Notes: a model not told the origin generated them from the letters alone. A stretch of DNA of 64,000 nucleotides from Cytobacillus firmus (GCF_023657595.1 NZ_CP098323.1:1202001-1266000), one strand, 5' to 3'. Positions 50,239 to 60,030 are shown, numbered from the stretch's first letter. Made by a program: numbers and translations.

Positions 50239-53232
50239 TTGATAATTACAGACATACAAATTTACGGTTATGGTAAGCTTACTGACTTTAAACTTGAAGG
50301 TATTCAATCCTTGCAGGTTATTTACGGAGAAAATGAGGCAGGCAAATCTACCATCATGTCTTTTATTCATAGCGTTCTTTTTGGCTTTCCGGCAAAGACC
50401 CAATCAGAATTAAGGTATGAGCCTAAGGAAGGAGCAAAATATGGCGGCAGGATTACCGCTGTTTTTCCTGATAGAGGGAAGGCGGTCATAGAACGGGTTA
50501 AAGGCAAAGCGTCAGGTGATGTCAGCGTCCTTCTTGAGGATGGTACCAGGGGAGGAGAAGACCTTTTAAGCGGACTCCTTCATCATATTGACAAAAACTT
50601 GTATCAATCTATTTTCTCTTTTAATATTCATGGACTGCAAAGTGTGAACCAAATGAAGGGTGAAGATTTGGGCAGGTATTTGTTTTCAGCAGGTTCACTG
50701 GGTACGGATTATCTCGTTTCTGCTGAAAATATACTTCAAAAGGAATTGGAAAGCCGCTTTAAGCCAAACGGAAAAAAGCCAGCCCTTAATGTAAAGCTGA
50801 AAGAGATGAAGCAGCTGCATCGGGATTTGAAAAAAGCGGAGCAGAATAATGAGCATTACTGGATATTGCTGCAGGAAAAAGATAGCATCGCAAACGATTT
50901 ACAGAGAATACAGCATGAGTTGGAGCAATATCAGCAGAAGCTATCCCGGCTAAAAGAGTGGAAGGAGTTCTATCCTTTATTAGCAGAGGAGCAGGAGCTG
51001 ATTAAAGAAAGGGGAAGATTTGGAGACATGCCTTTTCCGGCAAATGGGCTTGCTCTATTGGAGAAGCTTGAAAGCCTTATAAAGCCGCTGGAAGGGCGAA
51101 AAGCCAGTCTGGAATCCAGAATAAGCATTTTGGAACAAGAGCTGGAAAGCAGTCAGCCTGATCACTTGCTCCTTAAGCATGAGCCGCAAATCAATGCAGC
51201 AGTTGAGGGGCTGCCGCTGCTGGATAGATTAATTCAAGAGGAAAAAGAATTATCAATAAAGCTGGGTAATATTTCAGAGGAAATCATAAATCTTCAGGAA
51301 AGACTCCATCTTCAAATTGACGAACAGCAGCTTGAACAAGCTGATACGAGTGTTTTTATGAAGGAAAAGATTAATGCAGTAAATTCCCGGCGAAATCATC
51401 TGCAAGCAATGAAACTGGAGCTGGACGGGCGGTTTAACGATGAAAGGTCGGCGCTGGAGAATACGGAACAAAAAATTGGCGAATTGACAGGGCTGCTTCT
51501 TACGGAGGATGAACGTGCGGCCGTTAGAGAAACACTGAGCTTCACCGCGAATAAGCATAATATCGAAAAAGAGCTGCAGGATACTCAGGAAAGGCTTCAG
51601 TTCCTTCAAAAAACAGAAAAAAAGGAGCAGGAAAAAAGACAGCAAAAAGCATACCGGGAAAAGAGGCAGCTTTTATTTTTGGGAGTTCTGTTTGCAGCTT
51701 TTGCAGGCTGGGGAATCTTTAGTCAATTATGGGTGATTGCCGGTGCAGGTTTGATAGGCGCAGCCTTTTGTTTTGCCGGTGTAAACAAAAAGGAGCCTAA
51801 GGGAGAGGACAGCTTTATTAAAGATGAGATAAAAGCCCTGAGTGAAAAAGAACAATCACTGCTGGAGAAATTAAAGCATCCTGACATTCAGCATGCTGCG
51901 AGTCTGGAGGCGCAGCTGAAGAAAGACAGCGAAAGGCAAAATCAGCTTATCCAATTACAATTTCAGCTTGAACAAACAAATGAAAAATATGAAAAGGTCA
52001 TTAACTCCTTTGAAAAATGGGAAAAGGAATCTGCCGAACTTGAATCTGAACTCCTGCAGCTGGGGAAGCAGCTGCTGCTTCCTTCTGAAATTGCCAAAAA
52101 CTATTTAAGCGAGGCTTTTAGTCTGATTGAAAAGCTGAAAGTCCATACCAGGGAAAAGAAATACATCCTTGAAAGAAAGGCATCAGCAGGTAAGGGAATC
52201 AATGAGAAGCTCCAAACTTTTCAAAAGCTAAAGACTCTATTAAATAGCGAGCCGGGAAATGTTCAGGAAATCGGCTATCAGCTGAAAAAAAGGCTGAAGG
52301 AAGAAATGGAAAAACAGATCAAGCAGGGTGAAAGAGAAGCCAAGCTTCAGGAGTTAAAGCTGGAACTCAGCACAGTGCTTGCCGAACTTAGCCACTTCCA
52401 AAATGAATGCAAGAATCTGTTCTCAAGCGCAGGCACTGATAATTCAGATGAATACCGGGAAAAAGCAGCTGAAGCACAGAAATTAGCAGAACTTGAAGAA
52501 CAGATAAAACAGGTCCGCAAGCAAATGGATCTTAACTCTTTTTCACAGGAGGAAATCGGAATATATTCCAATGTGACAAAACCGGAAGCGGAGATCCAGG
52601 CCGTTAGCGAAAAAGCTGCTCAGCTCAAGGAAAGTATTCCTGATCTGCAGAGCAAACTTTCAGAAGTAAAACATGAAATAGGAATTCTTGAGGAGGGCGG
52701 AACATATGCGGAACTCCTGCATAAATTCGCTTTGCTGAAATCTGAGTTTGAAGCAGAAGCACGGGAGTGGGCAAAATATGCCGCTGCCAAGGATATATTA
52801 GATCGAACGATAAGAAGCTTTAAAAATGAGCGCTTGCCAAAAATGCTGGATAAAGCAGAGCACTATCTTTCTTACTTAACCAATGGCCGCTATGTACGGA
52901 TTTTTCCTAAAGAGGAAGGGAGCGGTTTTCTCATAGAAAGCAGGACAGGAGCAGTTTTTGAAGCAAAAGAGCTGAGCCAGGCGACTGCGGAACAGATATA
53001 TGTATCCTTTAGACTTGCACTCGCCATGACGATTTATGGCAAATACCCATTCCCCATTATTATTGATGATAGCTTCGTGAATTTTGATCATGTCCGAACT
53101 GCAAGAATGATTAACCTGTTAAAGAATCTAAAAGGAAGGCAAATTTTATTTTTCACCTGTCATAAGCATCTTCTGCCGCATTTTCAGGAAGAACAAATAC
53201 AATCAGTTGCAAAGGAAAAGCTGCCTGTCTAA
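50239..53232 (+). CDS. yhaN: SbcC-like ATPase YhaN
   Basis: A 997-residue SMC/Rad50-type ATPase. Walker A GENEAGKST near residue 30, then long coiled coils (about 170-850) interrupted around 480-530 by a hydrophobic segment (LLFLGVLFAAFAGWGIFSQL), and a C-terminal domain with signature ELSQATAEQIYVSFRLALA and Walker B FPIIIDDSFVNFD. The mid-protein hydrophobic pair in place of a zinc hook is typical of the YhaN group. The TTG at 50239 (GGAGGCGG upstream) is preferred over the TTG at 50212. Partner of YhaO. Confidence 0.9.
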   Translation: MIITDIQIYGYGKLTDFKLEGIQSLQVIYGENEAGKSTIMSFIHSVLFGFPAKTQSELRYEPKEGAKYGGRITAVFPDRGKAVIERVKGKASGDVSVLLEDGTRGGEDLLSGLLHHIDKNLYQSIFSFNIHGLQSVNQMKGEDLGRYLFSAGSLGTDYLVSAENILQKELESRFKPNGKKPALNVKLKEMKQLHRDLKKAEQNNEHYWILLQEKDSIANDLQRIQHELEQYQQKLSRLKEWKEFYPLLAEEQELIKERGRFGDMPFPANGLALLEKLESLIKPLEGRKASLESRISILEQELESSQPDHLLLKHEPQINAAVEGLPLLDRLIQEEKELSIKLGNISEEIINLQERLHLQIDEQQLEQADTSVFMKEKINAVNSRRNHLQAMKLELDGRFNDERSALENTEQKIGELTGLLLTEDERAAVRETLSFTANKHNIEKELQDTQERLQFLQKTEKKEQEKRQQKAYREKRQLLFLGVLFAAFAGWGIFSQLWVIAGAGLIGAAFCFAGVNKKEPKGEDSFIKDEIKALSEKEQSLLEKLKHPDIQHAASLEAQLKKDSERQNQLIQLQFQLEQTNEKYEKVINSFEKWEKESAELESELLQLGKQLLLPSEIAKNYLSEAFSLIEKLKVHTREKKYILERKASAGKGINEKLQTFQKLKTLLNSEPGNVQEIGYQLKKRLKEEMEKQIKQGEREAKLQELKLELSTVLAELSHFQNECKNLFSSAGTDNSDEYREKAAEAQKLAELEEQIKQVRKQMDLNSFSQEEIGIYSNVTKPEAEIQAVSEKAAQLKESIPDLQSKLSEVKHEIGILEEGGTYAELLHKFALLKSEFEAEAREWAKYAAAKDILDRTIRSFKNERLPKMLDKAEHYLSYLTNGRYVRIFPKEEGSGFLIESRTGAVFEAKELSQATAEQIYVSFRLALAMTIYGKYPFPIIIDDSFVNFDHVRTARMINLLKNLKGRQILFFTCHKHLLPHFQEEQIQSVAKEKLPV

Positions 53233-53386
53233 TTATAGCAGGCAGCTTTTTTATCTGTATGGTAAGCAAATCTAACAAAACCTAACAGGTAATTAAAAAA
53301 GTGTGTAAAGAAACCTTACAAATATCATGTTTTTTCTGATTTTATCCAGTAAGATGATAAAAAGTGGTAAGGAAGGAGAAAATAAT

Positions 53387-53746
53387 TTGCCCTGGCTGAT
53401 TCAAGTGTTGTTACTCGCTATTTTTCTGATAGCAGGGAATTTTGCGGCTGCGTTCTTTCATATTCCGCTTCCTGGAAGTGTCATAGGGATGCTTATGTTA
53501 TTGATCCTATTGGTAACCAATTTAATTAGATTAGAATGGATAGAGAAAGCAGCATCTTTTCAAATTAAACATATGTCCCTGCTGTTTATCCCCTTTGTCA
53601 TTGGATTATTTTTATCTCCCAATTTTATTCCTCTATTAAATTTTCATTTCCTATTGGTCCTGGTTCTAAGCAGCTTTTGCTGTTTATTGGGCACAGCGTA
53701 TTCTGTTCAAATATATGAAAATATAAGAAGGAGGCGCCAAAAATGA
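53387..53746 (+). CDS. CidA/LrgA-family holin-like protein
   Basis: A 119-residue membrane protein with four helices and the family's GNFAAAFFHIPLPGSVIGMLML. CidA/LrgA proteins act with CidB/LrgB in murein hydrolase control or in pyruvate and other metabolite transport. The start TTG 53387 has AAGGAG at 8 nt. It overlaps the lrgB-type gene by 4 nt. The pair interrupts the yhaO-yhaN-yhaM series seen in B. subtilis. Confidence 0.85.
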   Translation: MPWLIQVLLLAIFLIAGNFAAAFFHIPLPGSVIGMLMLLILLVTNLIRLEWIEKAASFQIKHMSLLFIPFVIGLFLSPNFIPLLNFHFLLVLVLSSFCCLLGTAYSVQIYENIRRRRQK

Positions 53747-54432
53747 GTTCTGTTTTATTCAATAGTATAGGGTGCATCTTGATGACTCTTGCCAGTTATA
53801 TCGCAAGCCTGCAAGTTTTCAGGAAGTTTAAGAAGAGCTGGCTAAATCCTTTATACACCGGAACTGCGCTCTTGATTATCCTTCTTCTATTGGGCAACAT
53901 CCCTCTATCAGTATATCAGAAAGGAAGCAGTCTGTTTGAACTGCTCCTCCAGCTTTCGGTTGTCTCTTTTGCGGTTCCTTTATATAAGGAGTGGCCCTTA
54001 ATGAAAAGACATCTTAAGAAAATATTCTCAGGAGTCTTTGCCGGGACCTCCTTAGGCATATTTTCGGTTTACATTATGTCACAGGTTTTTCACTTTAATC
54101 AGGAGATCATGGCATCTCTTATTCCGCGTTCGGTAACACTCCCGGTAGCCTTAACGGTCTCGGATGGCCTAGGAGGAACCACGGCATTTACTGTTTTCTT
54201 TGTGCTATTTTCTGGTCTTTTTTCCGTTATGATGGGACCAAACCTATTGAAGTGGCTTGGAATAAATAGTAAAGCTGCCAAAGGATTGGCAATGGGCACT
54301 TCAGCACAGATGCTGGGAGCCAGCCGTTCACTCATGTGGGGAGAGGAAGAAGGTGCCATGGGGTGTATAGCCATGACAACTTCTGCAATTATCCTTTCGT
54401 TATTTATTCCAATATTGCTGCTTTTGCTGTAA
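53743..54432 (+). CDS. CidB/LrgB-family membrane protein
   Basis: A 229-residue LrgB-type protein with about seven helices and the conserved SLIPRSVTLPVALTVSDGLGG and KGLAMGTSAQMLGASRSL. Works with the preceding CidA/LrgA protein, start overlapping its stop (ATGA). No LysR or LytSR regulator is adjacent. Confidence 0.85.
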   Translation: MSSVLFNSIGCILMTLASYIASLQVFRKFKKSWLNPLYTGTALLIILLLLGNIPLSVYQKGSSLFELLLQLSVVSFAVPLYKEWPLMKRHLKKIFSGVFAGTSLGIFSVYIMSQVFHFNQEIMASLIPRSVTLPVALTVSDGLGGTTAFTVFFVLFSGLFSVMMGPNLLKWLGINSKAAKGLAMGTSAQMLGASRSLMWGEEEGAMGCIAMTTSAIILSLFIPILLLLL

Positions 54433-54444
54433 CCCGCAATTATC

Positions 54445-54482
54445 AAAAAACCCATTCATGAAAAAGTGAATGGGTTTTTATG
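54445..54482 (+). terminator. Terminator of the lrgAB-like pair
   Basis: AAAACCCATTCA/TGAATGGGTTTT 12-bp stem and T-run. Confidence 0.85.
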
Positions 54483-54633
54483 GCGGACAAAAGACATGAT
54501 TAATTTAGGAGAGAGCAGGACCTGTGTGGTATACTAGGTTAATAGAATTGCATGTTTAAAGAGGCTGCAAAAGATGTGTCTATTTCTGAATGCCCTTTTT
54601 AAACAACCTCGTGAAGGGAGCGTCGGCGCACGT

Positions 54634-55578
54634 ATGTCAAAAGGAATTGTTTATTACGAAGTAGGAGAACAAATCGAGCTTTTTCTGCTCATCAAAAATG
54701 CAACTAAGGGTATTGCGAGTAATGGAAAGCCGTTCTTGACCCTTATCTTCCAGGACCAAAGCGGGGAAATTGAAGCAAAGCTTTGGGATGTGTCTGATGA
54801 AGATGCCAAAAACTACAGTCCCGAAACCATTGTAAAAGTGGCGGGGGATATTTTAAATTACCGTGGACGCAATCAGTTAAGAATCCGCCAAATACGGCCG
54901 GCCTCTCCAACTGATCCGGTGAAGCTGGCAGACTTTCTCGAAACAGCACCCTTAAGTACTGATGAAATGATGAGTAAAATCACTCAATATATATTTGAAA
55001 TGAAAAATCCGAACATTCAACGGATCACCCGCCATTTACTGAAGAAGCATCAAAAGGACTTTCTTGAATATCCCGCCGCTACCAAGAATCATCATGAATT
55101 CGTTTCCGGTCTTGCCTATCATGTTGTTTCCATGCTGGATTTGGCTAAAGTAATTTCCGGTTTGTATCCAAGCCTGGATAAGGACTTATTGTACGCTGGA
55201 GTCATCCTGCACGATTTAGGGAAAATTACAGAGCTGTCCGGACCGATTTCGACATCCTACACAATAGAAGGAAACCTTCTAGGGCATATAACCATTATGA
55301 TAACTGAAATAGGAAAAGCTGCTGAGGAACTGGGAATCAGCGGTGAAGAGATTATGGTCCTTCAGCACCTGGTCTTGTCCCATCACGGCAAAGCAGAATG
55401 GGGCAGTCCGAAGCCGCCATTAATCAAGGAAGCAGAAATTCTTCATTATATTGATAATATTGATGCAAAAATGAATATGCTTGATAGAGCTCTTGAAAGG
55501 GTAAAACCTGGAGAGTTTTCGGAGCGGGTATTTGCTCTGGATAACCGTTCATTCTATAAGCCTAGTTTTCATAAATAA
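54634..55578 (+). CDS. yhaM: 3'-5' exoribonuclease YhaM
   Basis: A 314-residue protein, exactly the B. subtilis YhaM length. An N-terminal OB-fold (about 15-95: [20 protein letters not shown]) and an HD domain (about 160-280: [33 protein letters not shown]). It degrades RNA 3' ends with Mn2+. The start ATG 54634 gives the usual [16 protein letters not shown] is 13 nt away, a little far; an in-frame ATG at 54574 gives an atypical hydrophobic extension. Confidence 0.9.
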   Translation: MSKGIVYYEVGEQIELFLLIKNATKGIASNGKPFLTLIFQDQSGEIEAKLWDVSDEDAKNYSPETIVKVAGDILNYRGRNQLRIRQIRPASPTDPVKLADFLETAPLSTDEMMSKITQYIFEMKNPNIQRITRHLLKKHQKDFLEYPAATKNHHEFVSGLAYHVVSMLDLAKVISGLYPSLDKDLLYAGVILHDLGKITELSGPISTSYTIEGNLLGHITIMITEIGKAAEELGISGEEIMVLQHLVLSHHGKAEWGSPKPPLIKEAEILHYIDNIDAKMNMLDRALERVKPGEFSERVFALDNRSFYKPSFHK

Positions 55579-55579
55579 T

Positions 55580-55617
55580 AAATGCCATCCTTCCTAATGG
55601 GAAAGGATGGCATTTTT
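55580..55617 (+). terminator. Terminator of yhaM
   Basis: AATGCCATCCTT/AAGGATGGCATT stem followed by TTT. Confidence 0.85.
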
Positions 55618-55701
55618 AGTGTCTGTCTATCATATTTTTTCCGGTTCAGCATACATTTTATAGTAAATGGACAACCATATGAAAAGAAAGAGGGGAAAAA
55701 G

Positions 55702-55887
55702 ATGATTCCAATTTGGGTATATTTTGTTGCAGCCGGAATCGTTATAAGTGCATATATGGCGGTAAGGACAGGCAGGGAAGAGAAAAAAGTGGAGCATGAC
55801 AGCATAGAACGCGAGGGTGAAATTTATATGAAGCGTCTTGAACGGGAAAAAGAAGAGCGGAAATCCGCTCAGCAATCAGCAGGCTGA
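55702..55887 (+). CDS. yhaL: Sporulation protein YhaL
   Basis: A 61-residue protein: an N-terminal membrane helix (IPIWVYFVAAGIVISAYMAV) and a charged coil tail (KVEHDSIEREGEIYMKRLER). It fits the YhaL sporulation family, found beside prsA in B. subtilis. The start ATG 55702 has GAGGGG 6 to 7 nt upstream. Faces prsA and shares its terminator. Confidence 0.85.
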   Translation: MIPIWVYFVAAGIVISAYMAVRTGREEKKVEHDSIEREGEIYMKRLEREKEERKSAQQSAG

Positions 55888-55901
55888 CTTTAATAACACA
55901 T

Positions 55902-55937
55902 AAAAAACGGGACTCCAGCATGGAGCCCCGTTTTTTT
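55902..55937. terminator. Convergent terminator yhaL / prsA
   Basis: AACGGGACTCCA GCA TGGAGCCCCGTT with runs on both strands. Confidence 0.85.
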
Positions 55938-56826
55938 ATTTCGCTTCGGTTCCAGCTTCACCTTCAGCTTCAGGTTTATCAAGAACTCCTTTTAGTTCCT
56001 TATCTTTAATATCAACATCAGCAGCCTTTAGTTCACGATCCATTGCCTGCTGTATTTTCTCGCCATCAAGCTTGGAGACTTTTACTTGATATTCCATTTC
56101 TTTCTTCATTTCATCAAAGGACTTTTTCTCTTTTTTCTCAGTTACTTGAATAATATGGAAACCATGTTCTGATTGAACAGGGGCGCTGATTTCATTAACA
56201 TCAAGTGCATAAGCTGCCTCTTCAAATTCAGGAACCATTTTACCTGGGCCGAACCAGCCTAAATCTCCGCCATTTGCAGCAGATCCAGGGTCTTTAGAAT
56301 ATTCTTTGGCCAGATCTTCAAACTTTCCGCCTTCATCAAGCTTTTTCTTTACTTCGTTCGCCGTTTTTTCATCCTCTACCAGGATATGGCGTGCTTTAAT
56401 TTCCGGCTTGTAGTTATCGTAGTATTCTTTAACTTCTTTTTCTGTTGCTTCAATATCCTTAATAGCGGCTTTTTCCTGAAGCAAGCCTGTTTTAAAGGTT
56501 TCCCTTAAATCTTCTTCATCCTTATAGCCATATTGCATAAGTGCCATCTCGAAGTTAGCGCCAAGCTGCTGTTTTAGTTCATCAATTTTCTCGTTAAGTT
56601 CCTTGTCTGTTACTTTGTATTTATCAGAAAGAACTTTTTCATAAATGAGCTCCTGGAGCGCCTGTTCGCCGTATTTTTCCTTCATTGCTTCATAAAGCTC
56701 GTCCTTCGTAATGTTTCCGCTCTTTGTTTCAACAACAACATCTCCTGAGTCGCCGCCGGTGCTGCTGCATGCGCTTAATCCAATTACTCCAGCTGCAATG
56801 GAGAGCGATAGCATCCATTTCTTCAT
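55936..56826 (-). CDS. prsA: Foldase lipoprotein PrsA
   Basis: A 296-residue lipoprotein. A signal peptide ends in lipobox LSAC (Cys at about 20). The N-terminal chaperone region (about 30-130) is followed by a parvulin PpiC domain (about 133-225: [20 protein letters not shown] ... [20 protein letters not shown] ... [10 protein letters not shown]) and a C-terminal helical part. It folds secreted proteins on the outer face of the membrane. The start ATG 56826 has TAGGAG at 8 nt. ScoC, encoded nearby, represses prsA in B. subtilis. Confidence 0.95.
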   Translation of the reverse strand: MKKWMLSLSIAAGVIGLSACSSTGGDSGDVVVETKSGNITKDELYEAMKEKYGEQALQELIYEKVLSDKYKVTDKELNEKIDELKQQLGANFEMALMQYGYKDEEDLRETFKTGLLQEKAAIKDIEATEKEVKEYYDNYKPEIKARHILVEDEKTANEVKKKLDEGGKFEDLAKEYSKDPGSAANGGDLGWFGPGKMVPEFEEAAYALDVNEISAPVQSEHGFHIIQVTEKKEKKSFDEMKKEMEYQVKVSKLDGEKIQQAMDRELKAADVDIKDKELKGVLDKPEAEGEAGTEAK

Positions 56827-57064
56827 GTTGAACACTCCTAAATTAATTTTCAAATTTGGCTCTGGAGAGCTTGACTGCTGTCTTCTGCTGAATTTTTAGA
56901 CTTCTTAAAAACCAGCAATTGCCTTCACAGTGCCTTCATTTATCACATTCTCTACTATACCATAAATGAAAAAAATAACAAAAGAAGAAAGTAATGCTTG
57001 GTTCATAAACCATTGTTTTTTAAAAAAATTTGGGTATTCGCCCATCCCATTCAGGACAATTGTA

Positions 57065-57073
57065 CATATGATA
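57065..57073 (+). promoter_or_regulatory. Possible sigma-K -10 element upstream of sscA genes
   Basis: CATATGATA fits the sigma-K -10 pattern CATANNNTA, 127 nt before the first SscA-like gene. A clear -35 (AC) could not be placed. The rest of the 373-nt gap to prsA shows no other element. Confidence 0.3.
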
Positions 57074-57199
57074 CATGGAACCCTCTGATGGGAGGTTTCA
57101 AGCAGCCTAAAAAAGTTTGGATAGCCGGGATAGAAGCCTATCCGACAACAGAGGCAAATGAATAGGATATGGTAGCAACCTGAAGGGGAGGTGTTATCC

Positions 57200-57283
57200 A
57201 TGGGTGCTGGATACGGCGGAGGTTTCGCGTTAATCGTTGTATTGTTTATTTTATTAATCATTGTAGGCTGCGCGTGGCTGTAA
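57200..57283 (+). CDS. sscA: SscA/YjcZ-type small spore protein 1 (27 aa)
   Basis: A 27-residue peptide: MGAGYGGGFALIVVLFILLI followed by IVGCAWL. This is the SscA/YjcZ family of Gly-start, single-helix sporulation peptides; SscA is needed for normal spore coat assembly in B. subtilis and its gene lies in this same interval. GGGGAGG lies 8 nt upstream of ATG 57200. Confidence 0.85.
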   Translation: MGAGYGGGFALIVVLFILLIIVGCAWL

Positions 57284-57290
57284 ATCTAGG

Positions 57291-57320
57291 TTGGCATAGG
57301 GTCTGACAGGGCCCTGTGCC
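57291..57320 (+). other. Hairpin between the two sscA-like genes
   Basis: GGCATAGGG/CCCTGTGCC stem without a T-run. It could stabilise the mRNA or separate expression of the two genes. Confidence 0.5.
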
Positions 57321-57343
57321 GGAATTTGAGAGGAGGCAACCAT

Positions 57344-57436
57344 ATGTCTGGAGGACATGGATGCGGCGGAGGTTTTGCGTTAGTTGTCGTGCTGTTCATT
57401 TTGTTAATCATCATTGGAGCTTCTTGTTTTTGCTAA
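57344..57436 (+). CDS. SscA/YjcZ-type small spore protein 2 (30 aa)
   Basis: A 30-residue tandem paralogue: MSGGHGCGGGFALVVVLFIL then LIIIGASCFC. It has AGGAGG at 8 nt and follows the first copy by 60 nt. Three cysteines (one in the Gly-rich head, two at the tail) distinguish it and could crosslink in the coat. Confidence 0.8.
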   Translation: MSGGHGCGGGFALVVVLFILLIIIGASCFC

Positions 57437-57465
57437 GCTTTGATGTGTGAAATTAATGTATATAT

Positions 57466-57496
57466 AAAAAGCGGCGGAAATTTACCGCCGCTTTTG
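57466..57496 (+). terminator. Terminator of the sscA pair
   Basis: AAAAGCGGCGG/CCGCCGCTTTT stem. Confidence 0.85.
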
Positions 57497-57522
57497 CTCA
57501 TGGTAAGAGCGCTCAGGATATC

Positions 57523-57702
57523 CTAAGCATACAAGATTTCTACAAATGAAGAGATTAGCAATATGGTGATAAGAATGTTAATGGTTCTGAATACTTTGGG
57601 CTGCCGTTCCTCAGGAATCTCTTTTTGGAGACAAAGCGAATTTGTCATCTTGTTGATATAAAATAAAATAAAAACGGCAAAAATAATAAAGATGGAGATC
57701 AT
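57523..57702 (-). CDS. Small membrane protein (59 aa)
   Basis: A 59-residue protein with two hydrophobic helices (MISIFIIFAVFILFYINKMT and INILITILLISSFVEILYA) joined by a charged loop. ATG 57702 has GGAGGG at 8 nt. Not recognised as a named family; small membrane proteins of this type are common near spore genes. Confidence 0.6.
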   Translation of the reverse strand: MISIFIIFAVFILFYINKMTNSLCLQKEIPEERQPKVFRTINILITILLISSFVEILYA

Positions 57703-57816
57703 CCAAGATTCCCTCCTTGGGCAGTCATATGATTGCTGTAACATGTTTTGTCTGTTAATTACAATAACAAAGTTCACGAAAAAAAGATAGTATTTAAGAT
57801 TGCCTGTCAGGTAAGT

Positions 57817-57843
57817 AAAAGGTATCCTTTGTCAGGATACCCG
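57817..57843 (-). terminator. Terminator of the DUF3267 gene
   Basis: GGTATCC/GGATACC stem with TTTTAC on the minus strand. Confidence 0.65.
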
Positions 57844-57852
57844 GGATTACTG

Positions 57853-58401
57853 CTAATGGTTCGAACGAAGTAAAATCTCAAATCCATCTTCATTTTCTTC
57901 TACATAAGATTGATTTGGAGCATTAAGGACGTTTTTTGCGCAGACAATGTCAGAAAAAGACAGGCCTGCATGGAAAGCAAACAGAATGACTAAATAATGT
58001 ACATAATGAGGAAAAACAAAGCAAGCAGCCAGAAGCAGGCTGTTTATAATGAACATAGGTGCCAGAGTGGCAGTCAGGAAAAGCCGTTTTGAAATAGGCT
58101 CCGTTATTCGGATATATATAATTGGCATAAATCCATATTTAATAATCAGCTGTTTTTTTACGATAATTCCAAGGTGTGCAATTGGAAGGTAGTGAAGCAG
58201 CTTATGGACTGGATACATTAGCCATAGTCCCGCTGCAAAGAAAATGAAATAATTATCGTAAAAGGAACCTGGCATAAATACATATGTTGCAGGAACATAT
58301 GTAAATATGAAAGTAGCCAGCATGGTTAAGGAAGACAAAATAAAAAGTCTCTGCGATCCATATTGCTTCGTGAAGTTAATCGTCTTCCAGCAATTCATCA
58401 T
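57853..58401 (-). CDS. yhaJ: DUF3267 membrane protein (YhaJ-like)
   Basis: A 182-residue protein with four to five helices. The metallopeptidase-like HKLLHYLP motif (about 80) and the later HAGLSFSDIV segment are DUF3267 features. In B. subtilis yhaJ lies between the prsA and hpr genes, as here. Possibly a zinc membrane protease by family; no substrate known. The ATG at 58401 has GGAGG at 7 nt. Confidence 0.75.
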   Translation of the reverse strand: MMNCWKTINFTKQYGSQRLFILSSLTMLATFIFTYVPATYVFMPGSFYDNYFIFFAAGLWLMYPVHKLLHYLPIAHLGIIVKKQLIIKYGFMPIIYIRITEPISKRLFLTATLAPMFIINSLLLAACFVFPHYVHYLVILFAFHAGLSFSDIVCAKNVLNAPNQSYVEENEDGFEILLRSNH

Positions 58402-58567
58402 AAAAATACCTCCACAAGGAGTAAAATAGTAATCTTTCAAACTCACTTATGATACTTTACGATGAATAAATAAAAAAATCAATAGGGAAAACAAACAGAT
58501 TTTGTCGAAAAAAACTTTAAAAAAATGAAACCAATGTGAAGCAGTGAGCAACCGTTTTCATAAATAC

Positions 58568-58592
58568 AAAGCGAATGCATGTGATTCGCTTT
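58568..58592 (-). terminator. Terminator of scoC
   Basis: AAAGCGAAT/ATTCGCTTT stem downstream of the scoC stop; T-tract weak. Confidence 0.55.
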
Positions 58593-58629
58593 GTAAGGGT
58601 TTACATATTGTTGGAAGGAACTTTTTTAA

Positions 58630-59202
58630 TTAAGCAAGTTCCTTTTCTGCTTGTTTCTTCTTTAATTTGCCCTCATCTTCATCAAATTGATTTTCAAGGT
58701 TTGCAAAGGATTTTTCAAAGATCTCCATGAAATCGTCACCATATATATTACGGACTATTGCCATGATTTCGATGATGTCAGGAAATTTTCCATAAAGCTC
58801 TCTTAGTGGCATTGCACCAGAGAACACGGCGTTTTTTTCAGGTGAATAGGTTTCCATAAGACTTAATAATACCTTTTCGCCATCCTCAGTCAATTTAATA
58901 TAGGTATTTCTTTTATCGCTTTCTTTCTTAGAAAATTGAAGAAAACCCCGTTCTTCGAGCTTTTTGGAGAAGTTGAATGCAGTAGAAACATGCATTACAC
59001 CAAACTTGGCAACATCGGAAATCGATGCTCCGTTTAAATGGTAGGCAATCCATAAAATATGATGTTCATTAATGTTTAAATCGTAGGGTTTTATCCATTG
59101 CTGCCAATCTTTTTCTATAGACTTCCACAGGGCTTTACTCAGCTGTGCCACTCTCTGGCTGAAAATCATTGCTTCCTTTATAGAAATTGCTTTGTCCGAC
59201 AT
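58630..59202 (-). CDS. scoC: Transition-state regulator ScoC (Hpr)
   Basis: A 190-residue MarR-family protein strongly like B. subtilis ScoC/Hpr (203 aa). Conserved segments include [40 protein letters not shown] and the wing helix [20 protein letters not shown]. It represses protease, prsA and other post-exponential genes. The C-terminal tail is shorter than in B. subtilis. The start ATG 59202 has TAGGTG upstream. Divergent from nothing; yhaH follows upstream on the same strand. Confidence 0.95.
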   Translation of the reverse strand: MSDKAISIKEAMIFSQRVAQLSKALWKSIEKDWQQWIKPYDLNINEHHILWIAYHLNGASISDVAKFGVMHVSTAFNFSKKLEERGFLQFSKKESDKRNTYIKLTEDGEKVLLSLMETYSPEKNAVFSGAMPLRELYGKFPDIIEIMAIVRNIYGDDFMEIFEKSFANLENQFDEDEGKLKKKQAEKELA

Positions 59203-59447
59203 TCAAAAGTTCACCTACTTTGTAAAATTAATTATTCTGGCTATTCAGCCGGAAGTTCATTTTTCTTTTATAGTATCATTATGCCAATAAAACAAAAATT
59301 AATAAAGATATAAATTTACAAAATTTTTAGAAATATAATCAAATATTTCTACAAAAGGCTTAAGGTCAAGGGATGAGAGCCCATTTAAAGTTTTAAAAAA
59401 ATTTGAAGCATTTTAATAATATATTAGTTTTCGTTCCAAAATAAAAA

Positions 59448-59490
59448 AAATCCTTCTTTTTAACCAAAGAAAAAAGAAGGGTTTTTTTAT
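59448..59490 (-). terminator. Terminator of yhaH
   Basis: Hairpin CCTTCTTTTT/AAAAAGAAGG with long A and T runs on both sides. Confidence 0.8.
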
Positions 59491-59841
59491 TTACTTTATA
59501 TTTGTTTCAAGTTCGTGTATGGCTGCTTCAATTTCCTGCAATTCACGCTGCAGCCTGTGCTGATGGGGAAGGATCTCGTTTTTCCAATTGCTGATTGAAT
59601 ATTTGATGTCACTTGAGAATTCCTTAAAGGCTGTTTTACCTTCCTTAGAAGCAAATGAAGCTGACTCCTTTATGGCCATCAATTCTGTTTTTAATTCTAA
59701 AAGCTGCTCTTTCAGAAGGCTTGTGTTTTCTTTAAACTGCTGTCGGGTATCCCTTCCTGAAGCAGGTGCAGTTAATAGGGTGGATATGCCGGCTGCAGCA
59801 CCGCCAGCTAATAGTCCAAGCAATAACGATTTGGCTTTCAT
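59491..59841 (-). CDS. yhaH: YhaH, YtxH-domain protein
   Basis: A 116-residue YtxH-type protein. An N-terminal Gly/Ala-rich membrane helix (SLLLGLLAGGAAAGISTLLT) with the TAPASGRDTRQQFKENT motif, then a helical coiled-coil domain. Location and length match B. subtilis YhaH. ATG 59841 with GAGGTG at 6 nt is preferred to the GTG at 59850 that overlaps this site. Function unknown, possibly stress related. Confidence 0.85.
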   Translation of the reverse strand: MKAKSLLLGLLAGGAAAGISTLLTAPASGRDTRQQFKENTSLLKEQLLELKTELMAIKESASFASKEGKTAFKEFSSDIKYSISNWKNEILPHQHRLQRELQEIEAAIHELETNIK

Positions 59842-60030
59842 AACCATCACCTCAGAATCTTATTTATATGTCTATTTTACTGCAATCTTCATTTTTCTAA
59901 AGCTGAAAATGAAAAATGTTCTATCTATATCTATATCACAAAACATATAAGAGTAAACCATATTCTCATAGCTCCCGGCAAACAGGCATACAATTCAATA
60001 GAAGAATATTTTGCGAAAGGGGGAGGCAGG

